DNA from: Ashinkailepas kermadecensis | Taxonomy: Eukaryota > Arthropoda > Thecostraca > Neolepadidae | DNA: 64,000 nt | Direction: 5' to 3' | Assembly (NCBI GenBank): GCA_034440615.1 | Contig: JAOTOM010003151.1 | Coordinates: 62,001-126,000 of the forward strand | Shown: positions 12,985 through 25,600 of the stretch, in pieces | How the letters are laid out: each line of letters begins with the position of its first letter | Numbering within the stretch: the stretch's first letter is position 1 | Notes under the pieces: model-generated | Database searches by the model: none | The model's input: only the letters and a program-made list of their open reading frames with translations | Told to the model about the DNA's origin: nothing | Position numbers and translations under genes: made by a program

Positions 12985-15900
12985 TTTCCAGGGAATTCTC
13001 CAATATAAAAGTAATGTCACTGGGTTGATCTAATATGACCTTTGAAGACCTCGGCGTGACCGAAAATGAAGAAATAAGCTGTCATGTGAGCCTTGGGCGG
13101 CGTTGGATTGCCAACGGCATCTCTCCTGTGTCTCTGACGTGCGTAGAGTTATGGAGCTGACCTTTAAGCCCGATTCCGACCCGACTGATCTGCCGTGTCC
13201 TGACCATTTGCTTACTATGAACAATGGAAATTCATTATTTTACGCTAGTTCGTGGGACGCTAGTTCTTAGTTAATTGCCAAAAGAAAACAAGCTGTGTCT
13301 TTTTAAAACCATTGCTAGGACTGTAAGTCGAGGTCCGTATATTGACATAATATGGCCTCTGGTGGCACCATGCTCGGCCAATATACACGTCCAGGTACGT
13401 TTCGTGCTCTCCATAGCCAGTCCTCTCTAACGGTGTTTGCATTTTATCCACGCTTGAATAGGCCGGAAGTTAGTGTAGGAGGGCTTTCGAGACCTCCCAC
13501 CCTCCGTAGCCCCGGCGGAAGTTGATTTGACCGCCGACACGGTGACGGTTCGGCCAGCAGCGGGACTAGAAATTGGCAGTGATGAGATCAGAAAAAACCG
13601 TACCCGAGTCCATCGACCTACATTCGCTACCATTGGCACGTGTCCACGCCTGCATGCATTTCAAAATTGCACTGCAGGCACTGATGGCTTCCTTCGTTTT
13701 CAGGACGGATTTATCGACAAGGACGAGCTGCAATTTTGCTGTGAGAAGTGGATTGCAACAGTAAGTGCTGCATACGGTGGGTGGCCGCTCGGAGACGGTG
13801 CGGCAGGCTGTAGAGGAAGATTAGTGCGACCGTGGCATATGATGCCCCTGCGCTGCACCTGAGCCTGCCGTATGAGCACATGCGATGGCTGAAGGGCCAT
13901 ACCAGGGTCTCAGTGTGGCTCGTGGCAGGCAGAGCTGCTCCTGTGATTACCGAAGGGATCTGTGACGACTCGTGTGATCTCTGGGACCGTCACTGGAGCC
14001 TGGGTGATGGCTGGAAGGGTCTTGCAACAATCCGCGAACATTACCGATTATCTAAAGACCCCTCTATTATCTATAAAGACCACGTAAACGACACCGTGCA
14101 ATTAGGGTCCTCGTAAAGTTTAGCTTGGAGTTCGTTTTGGCGTCCTACTGTCGAGCGTTTTGGGTGGGCCAGAAGATCTCTCGACTCTCGTCCGATGCGT
14201 GTCCAGCCTGTCCTCCAGTGCTGTCCGTCCGTGTGTCGGTGACACGGAGCGGCCGTCCGAGTCCAGCGGCACCTCGCTGCCCGGCTGGCGGCCGGCACGC
14301 TCGCATCGGTCCTGCGCTCGCTGCCGGCCCAGCACTGCGGGGATGTGCATGCGTCGGAGTCTGGTGAACGTGTTCCGAGCGCTGAACAGCCGGCGTGCGT
14401 CGGAGTCTGGTGAAAGTGTTCCGAGCGCTGAACAGGCGGCGTGCGTCGGAGTCTGGTGAAAGTGTTCCGAGCGCTGAACAGGCGGCGTGCGTCGGAGTCT
14501 GGTGAAAGTGTTCCGAGCGCTGAACAGGCGGCGTGCGTCGGAGTCTGGTGAACGTGTTCCGAGCGCTGAACAGCCGGCGTGCGTCGGAGTCTGGTGAAAG
14601 TGTTCCGAGCGCTGAACAGCCGGCGTGCGTCGGAGTCTGGTGAACGTGTTCCGAGCGCTGAACAGCCGGCGTGCGTCGGAGTCTGGTGAAAGTGTTCCGA
14701 GCGCTGAACAGCCGGCGTGCGTCGGAGTCTGGTGAACGTGTTCCGAGCGCTGAACAGCCGGCGTGCGTCGGAGTCTGGTGAAAGTGTTCCGAGCGCTGAA
14801 CAGGCGGCGTGCGTCGGAGTCTGGTGAAAGTGTTCCGAGCGCTGAACAGGCGGCGTGCGTCGGAGTCTGGTGAAAGTGTTCCGAGCGCTGAACAGGCGGC
14901 GTGCGTCGGAGTCTGGTGAAAGTGTTCCGAGCGCTGAACAGCCGGCATGCGCCAGTTGCGGTCGGGAACATGCTCAGTCCGCGTGGCTGCGTGTCGCGCT
15001 GCCTGACGCGGCTGACAGCAGCCGACAGAACTGCGCCACAGTTGTCGCGTATTCGTCCGGCGGCTACTCAGAAGCTCTTTATTTCCACAGCTGCTTTGGC
15101 CTGAAATGAGCTTTCCCGTGGTGTGGCAGCTGCCGTGTCGCGGGAGAAGCTTATGAGAAGATTTAGTGGTATGCTGAGCACCAAGCAATAAAGTGCAGCG
15201 CGTACAGGATATATTGCGGTGCCCGTGTGTAGCTGTTCCATGCTTAGTGCCCATTTGGTGTGTTTTAATTGAATAGTTTTCGTGAGTTATAATACCCACT
15301 GGATCGAAGCTTCATTACAAGCGACGGCCGAACCTAAGCCAGTTCACTTCTATTTATATACGACAAACGTTCATCAAGCGCCTTCACACGACCTGACCCG
15401 GCCCGACCATCACGCCTTTGAAATCGTTGCAACTTACTGATTAAGATGTTTCAAGCCCTAGTTTCTTCGCTCACAGTCAGGTCTGGTCTTTATATTTTAA
15501 TTTGCAGCAGTTTTCACCTCAATATTATCTTTGAAGTAAGCACACCTAGTGGTAAGAGGAATATTTATATCGGAGCTAAGTCGTTGACGGCAAAACCGGC
15601 ACCGACAAAGTTGCGCCAGTCAAATCAGCCAACCGTTGCCGGTCACGTGGTTATTTCGTCATGTCACGCAACCTGCGTGCCTCGAGGCCGAGGCACTGTG
15701 TAGCTGGTGTCAGCCCGATGAAGTGTGCCGTGCTGGATGCTTGTATGCGACATAAACTAAGCGGAAAGATAAAAAGGCCGTGACACAGCGTGGTACTTAC
15801 GCTAAGTCGATAACTCGGAATAGTGCCTTTAACCGTCACAATGAAGGGGAGGGGAACAATTTGAATGCTATGATACTTGTATTCGATAACTTCTGAGCCG

Positions 15901-18900
15901 ATAACGCTATCGCTTTAAAATTTGGCATATATTCTATTGCGTCATTTGCGCACATTATGTTCTTAAAACTGCGTCCTAGGTTCTTAATGTAACTGAGCCA
16001 CGTCGGGTGACAGCCAGGTGACGACCTCGTCAAAATACGGGTCTTAGATGTACACTGAAACGTTTGTGAGGAGGAAATCATACTAGATAGTCAAAAGTCA
16101 ATTATCGGTGTATAGACAAATAGTCGAAGAAAAATGAAAAATAAATATGCAACGTCGAGTTGCTACGCCAAATGAGTCGAGTTGCTAGGTCAAATGAAGG
16201 TTTAAATTATAAAAAAAAAGTGTTCATTGAGCATAACTTCCTTAGTAATCAATATTTTTTAACCCCCGAATATATGAATTGGCAAATTCTAGTAATACAA
16301 GCATGCCGGTTTCATGTCATCAGGTCAGGTCACTAAGATGTGACCTGAAACGTCTCGAAGATACATGTCTTCCGTATAGCATCCACCCGTATAACGTATT
16401 CAGTGAGCTTTAATCGGCGAACGATCATCAACCATCCTAGATTCCAATTGTGGGGTACCACAAAGGAACACGTATGTGCTTTGTCATTCAAATGCACGCT
16501 TGTACGTCCCATTGCATACCAAACGGACTGGGTAATGTCGACCGCTGTAAGTGCTCATCGTTGCGCTAGACGACTTGCTTGTCCTTGTTTCTGTTGGTAA
16601 TGTCGACCAGGGAAGTGACCCAGTGCCTCGTGTCTAAAGTTAAACCTCATGAAGAATTTAGTGATGAAGTTCTCCCTCTGGAGCTTCAGCTATTTGGACC
16701 ACTAGCACCATGGACAGGAGAATGCTCGTACTGAATCATACTGGAGCGTCGCACTGATCGCTCTCGATGCCGTTCTGGACGCTCAGCTCTCAATCTGCAA
16801 GTGATGCAGACTTGGCGGCCTCCAAATATGGCCGAGTCCCGTGTTTGGCAGTCGTCTGCAATGCGCAGCGGCCTGTTGTGCTCACTTCGTTACTATCAGC
16901 CACACTGTTTTGGACAGATAATCGGGAAAACATGGCGAGAAAAGCGACTTTTGCGGCGCAAACCTACCTCCCATGTTTGTGCGGATCCCATGAGAGCTTG
17001 ACAACATTAGTTAATCAATGTGGTGTGTGTGTGTGTATTTTTTTAAGGAAGATAATTGCATGAGAAGAGACCGTGTGTGGAATGATTGTCTGAAACAAAT
17101 ATCGCATTGCTTATCATTACCGAAGAAAAAGATTGCTTTGGGGATGATGGCAAGCATAAAGATCAGTGCCAAGCAAATCGTAGTACAAATGTTACCTCTA
17201 AAGCAAGTGACCATCGGATATAAAGATAGCACGGACAAAATGAATTAATCATGATATCGCAAGAGAAAAAACCCTGAAATGAAGAGCTTGCGGGTGTCCG
17301 AAAACGCGAAGCGAGACTCATAGTCTGGTGGCTTCTCCCCGGTGGTTGACGATCGTCAGCGTGGCTTGATCGTGGTCAAAACAATGGGTTACTGGCTGTG
17401 GCTACATGTCCCCATACGTCCCTACGATCAGGCCGCACGTCATCGTCCGCCTTCACAGCGTCGCTGACGTCATCTTCCGCCTCAGCGCTGGCATCCTCCG
17501 ATTGCGGAACAGACCGGTTCTCCCTGAACGAGGAGAGTATTCCTGGTGTGGAATATCTTCCGCGAGGATGTTCACCACACATTCCCACGGTCAGATGTCA
17601 CAGGGACCGAAGGATGCGATCGTTCCCAATGCCATCCCTAGCACGGCGAACCTGGTCATGGAAACGCTTTGTGAATAAAATATATTCCAGGTATTTTGGC
17701 ATCCAAGCTTTCATCCCCTGATTAATGCTTTGCACACATTCTTTTTCGCCACGAATTATAGGCGGACAATAATTTATCCTGCAATGGCACCCACGAGCGC
17801 CGTTGCATCGAGTTCCGGTGAACCGACGTGATGGTGGTGCCTATCGGCCTGCCGCCAGACTCGCTGCCAATTCCCCGGACGGCACTGCGGAGGTGTCCGA
17901 TCCCGGATTCACCGAGAGCAGACTGTTGCAACGACCCCTGGAATCGCCAGGCGTCGCCATATCTATCCGGGAGCTCCATTTGCGACCGACCTTATTCGGT
18001 CCGACCGACCTGATTCGGTCCGGTCGACTGTGATCCACCGCATGCGACTTGTGCCGCCGTCTCAGATCACGCTCTACCGACGTGATGTGAGCTGTTCTGC
18101 TGTTCAGAACGCGTTCTGATGTGCTGGCGCGAGCTGTCGTGCTGTCCCAGGCCGTGATGTGTTAGCCGGACCGTGATTTGTTAACGTACGGCGAGCCGCG
18201 CTCCCGGACGGACCACACCACGTCCAGCTGGCCGCTCCCGGACGGACCACACTCCGTCCAGCTGGCCGCTCCCGGACGGACCACACCACGTCCAGCTGGC
18301 CGCTCCCGGACGGACCACACTCCGTACAGCTGGCCGCTCCCGGACGGACCACACGCCGTCCAGCTGGCCGCTCCCGGACGGACCACACCACGTCCAGCTG
18401 GCCGCTCCCGGACGGACCACACTCCGTCCAGCTGGCCGCTCCCGGACGGACCACACGCCGTCCAGCTGGCCGCTCCCGGACGGACCACACCACGTCCAGC
18501 TGGCCGCTCCCGGACGGACCACACTCCGTCCAGCTGGCCGCTCCCGGACGGACCACACTCCGTCCAGCTGGCCGCTCCCGGACGGACCACACTCCGTCCA
18601 GCTGGCCGCTCCCGGACGGACCACACCACGTCCAGCTGGCCGCTCCCGGACGGACCACACTCCGTCCAGCTGGCCGCTCCCGGACGGACCACACCACGTC
18701 CAGCTGGCCGCTCCCGGACGGACCACACTCCGTCCAGCTGGCCGCTCCCGGACGGACCACACGCCGTCCAGCTGGCCGCTCCCGGACGGACCACACGCCG
18801 TCCAGCTGGCCGCTCCCGGACGGACCACACTCCGTCCAGCTGGCCGCTCCCGGACGGACCACACTCCGTCCAGCTGGCCGCTCCCGGACGGACCACACTC

Positions 18901-21892
18901 CGTCCAGCTGGCCGCTCCCGGACGGACCACACTCCGTCCAGCTGGCCGCTCCCGGACGGACCACACGCCGTCCAGCTGGCCGCTCCCGGACGGACCACAC
19001 GCCGTCCAGCTGGCCGCTCCCGGACGGACCACACTCCGTCCAGCTGGCCGCTCCCGGACGGACCACTCACGCCGTCCAGCTGGCCGCTCCCGGACGGACC
19101 ACACGCCGTCCAGCTGGCCGCTCCCGGACGGACCACACGCCGTCCAGCTGGCCGCTCCCGGACGGACCACACGCCGTCCAGCTGGCCGCTCCCGGACGGA
19201 CCACACGCCGTCCAGCTGGCCGCTCCCGGACGGACCACACGCCGTCCAGCTGGCCGCTCCCGGACGGACCACACGCCGTCCAGCTGGCCGCTCCCGGACG
19301 GACCACACGCCGTCCAGCTGGCCGCTCCCGGACGGACCACACGCCGTCCAGCTGGCCGCTCCCGGACGGACCACACTCCGTCCAGCTGGCCGCTCCCGGA
19401 CGGACCACACCACGTCCAGCTGGCCGCTCCCGGACGGACCACACTCCGTCCAGCTGGCCGCTCCCGGACGGACCACACTCCGTCCAGCTGGCCGCTCCCG
19501 GACGGACCACACTCCGTCCAGCTGGCCGCTCCCGGACGGACCACACGCCGTCCAGCTGGCCGCTCCCGGACGGACCACACGCCGTCCAGCTGGCCGCTCC
19601 CGGACGGACCACACGCCGTCCAGCTGGCCGCTCCCGGACGGACCACACGCCGTCCAGCTGGCCGCTCCCGGACGGACCACACTCCGTCCAGCTGGCCGCT
19701 CCCGGACGGACCACACCACGTCCAGCTGGCCGCTCCCGGACGGACCACACTCCGTCCAGCTGGCCGCTCCCGGACGGACCACACTCCGTCCAGCTGGCCG
19801 CTCCCGGACGGACCACACCACGTCCAGCTGGCCGCTCCCGGACGGACCACACCACGTCCAGCTGGCCGCTCCCGGACGGACCACACTCCGTCCAGCTGGC
19901 CGCTCCCGGACGGACCACACGCCGTCCAGCTGGCCGCTCCCGGACGGACCACACGCCGTCCAGCTGGCCGCTCCCGGACGGACCACACTCCGTCCAGCTG
20001 GCCGCTCCCGGACGGACCACACACCGTCCAGCTGGCCGCTCCCGGACGGACCACACTCCGTCCAGCTGGCCGCTCCCGGACGGACCACACTCCGTCCAGC
20101 TGGCCGCTCCCGGACGGACCACACTCCGTCCAGCTGGCCGCTCCCGGACGGACCACACCCCGTCCAGCTGGCCTTGGTGGACGTTGTGCGACCAATGGCG
20201 TCCTTGCGCCCAAATAAGCCCAAATAAGAAGCCCAAATAACCAACCAACGCTAACCTCACCTCACTGTAAGATCTGACATGACCCGAACAAGCCTGTGAT
20301 CCCACTGAGACATGAGGCAGTTCAAGCTGACAGTTCCACTTGTGTTTTGTTCTGTTACAGATCGTGCGACCCGTAACGGCGCTGATAATTGTGGACGTTC
20401 AGAACGACTTCATCTCTGGCTCGTTGGCTGTTTGCAACTGTCCCTCCGGACACAAGGGAGACGAGGTGAGTCTCATGTCCTGCCCTCCGGACACAAGGGA
20501 GACGAGGTGAGTCTCATGTGCTGCCTTCGGACACAAGGGAGACGAGGTGAGTCTCATGTGCTGCCCTCCGGACACAAGGGAGACGAGGTGAGTCTCATGT
20601 GCTGCCCTCCGGACACAAGGGAGACGAGGTGAGTCTCATGTACTGCCCTCCGGACACAAGGGAGACGAGGTGAGTCTCATGTACTGCCCTCCGGACACAA
20701 GGGAGACGAGGTGAGTCTCATGTGCTGCCCTCACCACGTACAAATGTTCGTGTCATGTGATCACAGAGTCGAAATGTATTGGTTGTCAAGTACCCTAGCC
20801 CCCATTTTCACCGATTATCCGGCAGAAACCCTGGTTATTGGTCACGAAGCCATGAGCTGCCCTTTGCATGCATGATTGCATCGTCGATAGCATTTACGGG
20901 CACTTCGTAATGCATTTGCACTGATAGACGCTGTTTGTGGTGCTGTGTGGATCGCTGCCGGCGACACGCTGCGGGCCCCTCCTCCTATTATTCTGAAAGA
21001 CAAGCCGAAATAGGTGTCATGAAACGTGTCACTTCATGAAACTTGAATCATGAAACTTGGGCGATACATCAGACGAAATCTTGTGTCAGAAAAATCGAAT
21101 ACAAAGCTAAATAATAAAATGCTGGATCGCTCCTGGGAGAAACAGAACGGTCTGGCAATCAGAGGTTCTTTTTCATAGCCAAGCAGTAGCGGGTCTGTCT
21201 CGTAACCGTCAGATCTCTGGTTGATTGGTAGGCTGGTTTGTTGGATCCATGGCTGGTAGTGCCTGTAGCCCATAGTCAGGCTCTTGTCCTCGCTCATCCA
21301 GTACTCCTAAGTACACCGTATTAGGGCGGAATAAGTTCAATAATTTGGGTCCATTCGCTCATATGCTATGTGCTGGCGTGTTCTTTTAAGGAACGGGATA
21401 TAAAGTGTTGTCCTCCGATGCATCACAAGGCACCTATATACCACTGACTACACAATTATTTTGAAACGCCGTATGCTCTATATGCGTAACTATTTCACAA
21501 TGCCGCATAATCATCAAAAACCAAGATTAAATTTATCTGCACAATTTTCCTCACTAAGAATATGGCAAAAGAAAAGCAGGGGGAGCCATGACTGAGTCCC
21601 CTCTGATTTTCTTGATGACATGAACAAAGCGAAGCTCATGAAAGCTAACTAGTCCGCCTGCTAACACTCATGCTACTGCTCGTAACTGCTGGCAGACATG
21701 GAACTGATATAGGAAATTCTGAAGTAAATCATTAGGACGGGAAAAATACTGGTAGATAAGGGTACTTATATGGCCAGCATTGTTTCGAACCACCAAAAAA
21801 CAAACACGCACGCACACACACACACATACACATACACATAAATAATACATGCATTTATACATGTATGCATGTATGTATGTATTGTAGATAGG

Positions 21893-21930
<38 letters not shown>

Positions 21931-22296
21931 ATATATACATACACAATTATATATACATAAACGCATCGACGTACATATAGGCGTGCATACATACATACTT
22001 ATCCACATACATTCATGCACACAAACATATGCACATCCAAACGCATGCATCAATGTATATAAATACCGATAATCATACCCACACACGCAAACACATGCAC
22101 ACACACACACACACACACAAACACACACAGGGGGACGAGTAGTCTAGGGGTAAGTTGCTCGTCTCACAATCGAAAGATTGTGGGTTCGAGTCTCACCTGT
22201 CGCTACTCTTCGCCCGCGACCAATCGGCGTGAGAGATTGGCGACGCTACATGACTCAACGGTCGATGTGTCGTAAAAACCAACAACCACAAATACA

Positions 22297-22345
<49 letters not shown>

Positions 22346-22347
22346 GC

Positions 22348-22394
<47 letters not shown>

Positions 22395-22435
22395 CGCACG
22401 CACGCACGCACGCACGCACGCCGCACGCCGCACGC

Positions 22436-22486
<51 letters not shown>

Positions 22487-22550
22487 GCCATACCCTACCA
22501 CATACCACATACCCACATACCTCACATACACACACACACACACACACATA

Positions 22551-22635
<85 letters not shown>

Positions 22636-25600
22636 GCGACTTCTGTTGGCATCCAGATCGTGTGTGGGTTGTACCGGTGACGCTGGTGGTGTTATCGTTC
22701 TATCTCGCCTGGGCATGTTCAACTTTCCTATATGAGGAGTAAATGCAAGTGCGCCGATACAGTTGACATGGAGCTGAGACGTACCTGGCAGATGTGGGCC
22801 GGTTATTCACCCCGCGTCCAATGCACCCTGGAGGCGTATCTGGACGAGTTGGTGGTTGTCAGCACAGCGACAGAGCCACTTCCACTCCCAAATTCGCCGA
22901 CAGGTGGTGCCGGTGGTGAATGCCTTACTGGACTCGGTGAAGTTTGATGTGATCGCCTACTCGCTAGACTGGCATCCCAGCGACCACATCTCATTCGTGA
23001 CCAACGTGCAAAACTTTCCCATGCACTCCTCCTCGCCGGTAAGAGCCGGTCTGTTGCCTGAAGAGTGGCAAACAATCCGTGTGGCTTGCACACGAATTAT
23101 GCGTCGGGGACCTCGATAATAATTATCGAGGTCCCAAACCTAAAACACAAAGTTGAAGGGTCGAGCTAGCTCCGAACATCCTTCTTTAATTCTTGCCGTC
23201 AATCTCAACGTCGAATCAGACACAGACAAAAATTGATATGCTTTCAGTAGTTTGCAGTCATTGTCAATATTTGTGTAATATGCACGCATGTATGTATGCA
23301 TGTGTGTTTTACTCTTGTGAAGCAATGAACATGGTTTTTAAGAAATATTCAATTTTCGCTTTTCCTTAAATGCCTATTGTATGCTTATTACACGATTTTA
23401 CATACGTCATTTTTAAACGAACTTGAAAGCAAACGAAGAAGAAGCTCTTTCAAAAACAATTGGTGCACCGTCACACGCACTGCACCAAGTTCGGCTGTAT
23501 GCTCCCCTGGTAGCTGTCCACGAAGCAGTGGTACCGATGTACTAGTACTGGTGGCACTGATGTGAAGCAAGGTCGCACTATGGTTATCTGCAGACGCCTA
23601 TTCGCATCCCAGTAACCAGGTGGTTCAACCAGCACCAAGCACTGTCTTATTTCGGAATATTCCGAGATATTCCGCATTGTGCTGTTTTCACGTGAGGAGG
23701 TGTCGAGACAGAGTGTGTGCTCCAGGTGACGGCGGCAGATGCCAAGGCGTACACCAAGGTGGTGTTCGACGGAGATCCAGTACGGGAGCAGGTGCTGTGG
23801 CCGCCGCACTGCGTCCAGGAGACTTGGGGTTCTCAGCTGCATCCCGACCTCAAGGTGGGTCTGGTCAGGTTCAGAGGGCTTGGTGCTGCCAGCTTTACTC
23901 TGACTTATGTCACGCACCACTGTCCGGAAACTCAACCACTGCCAAGGTGGGTCTGGCCAGGTCTAGAGGGCTTGGTGCTGCTAGCTTTGCCCTGACTTGT
24001 GCCGTGCACCGCTGTCCGGAAACTCAACCACTGCCAAGGTGGGTCTGGCCAGGTCTAGAGGGCTTAGTGCTGCTAGCTTTGCCCTGACTTGTGCCGTGCA
24101 CCGCTGTCCGGAAACTCAACCACTGCCAAGGTGGGTCTGTCCAGGTCTACACGGCTTTGTGGTGCTAGCTTTTCCTGACTTGTACCGTGCACCGCTGTCC
24201 GGAAACTCAACCACTACCAAGGTGGGTCTGGCCAGGTCTACACGGCTTGGTGCTGCTAGCTTTGCCCTGACTTGTGCCGTGCACCGCTGTCCGGAACCTC
24301 AACCACTGCCAAGGTGGGTCTGGCCAGGTCTAGAGGGCTTGGTGCTGCTAGCTTTGCCCTGACTTGTGCCGTGCACCGCTGTCCGGAACCTCAATCACTG
24401 CCAAGCTTGTTAACTGTGTTCTACATACAGTGTAGGGACGACAGCTCGACAGAAATGCTCGTCGTTCTCAATAGAGGTCGAAACCATAGACATTCGTTGG
24501 ATCGCAAGATCACAGTTTTTCGGTGGTGGTGACGACGAAGTATGCTGATGCATCCGTCGGCAGATCGTAAGATCGCAGTTCACCGGTGGTAGTGAAGACG
24601 CGGTATGCTAATGCATCCGTCGGCAGATCGTAAGATTCCAGGTTGCCGATGGTAGTGACGACCAGGTGATGCTGATACATCCCTAGACACTATGTCGGGA
24701 TCACAGACGAGGATGCAGTCAGGCTAGTCTGAAGACTGGTAAGTCAATGTTTAAAGAGGCGGCGAATGTTGGCGCCGGGCAGCTGTCAGCAGGGAAATGA
24801 TACAAATTGGCATAACAGAGAGAATGTCATGTGTACCTTCCGCTCGCCATAGCTGCACTGCTGACCCAGGATCTTCAAAGGATTCATACATGAAGCTAAA
24901 AGCTGGCTCGTAGATCCTGCGAGGAGCCACTGAGAAAGACTTAAATCAGGATTGTATAGGGCCTGTAAGATTATACAGCAGAATAAACTGTTCAATCTGG
25001 GACCCTGTATAAGGCTGAAGCATTGAGCTTCGGTGCGAGCTGTTCCGAAAACGTGCTTCCGAACAGCGACCTGCGTCCTGGATCACACAGAATCGGCCGC
25101 GAGAAGAATAGCACGAATCCTGGGTCACAGAGCGCAGACCTAGAACCGGGGTCGTAGAGATACAAACACCCGGAAAAAGCTTGACCAGCACCAGGTCCTG
25201 GATCTGGTGATCTAACGAGATCTAACGAAAGATTCTACAATATGGATCCTTACAGTAACCCAACACTTACTGGAGTAACTCTCTGGTCACCACAAGCCAT
25301 GTAAGAAAATCATTATTTAGGCTGTCTCCGAAAATAAGTTGCATATTAAAAAAAAATTGCAATCAGTAGTTCACGATCTGAAAGCCTGCTGAAAGTGCTG
25401 TTGATTTGAAAGTAATATGAAGCTCGGAGGTCAGTCGACGTATATATTGCGCTTTTTAAAGCACTTACCTTGGCCCATGAAATCCACAAAAAGTCCATGT
25501 GCATGAGGCTTCAGTTCTTGCGATCTGCGATGGTCCTCCCTCAGATCCGGTACTGCATTTCGGTCTAAGGTAATGGTACCCACAAAAATATGTCTTGGAC

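Noticed and set aside
18162..20244. Reading frames of about 680 codons on both strands
   Set aside because: Artefact of the stop-free 34-bp minisatellite.
22193..22735. Cys/Val-rich or His/Thr-rich proteins
   Set aside because: They translate CA and GCAC microsatellites.
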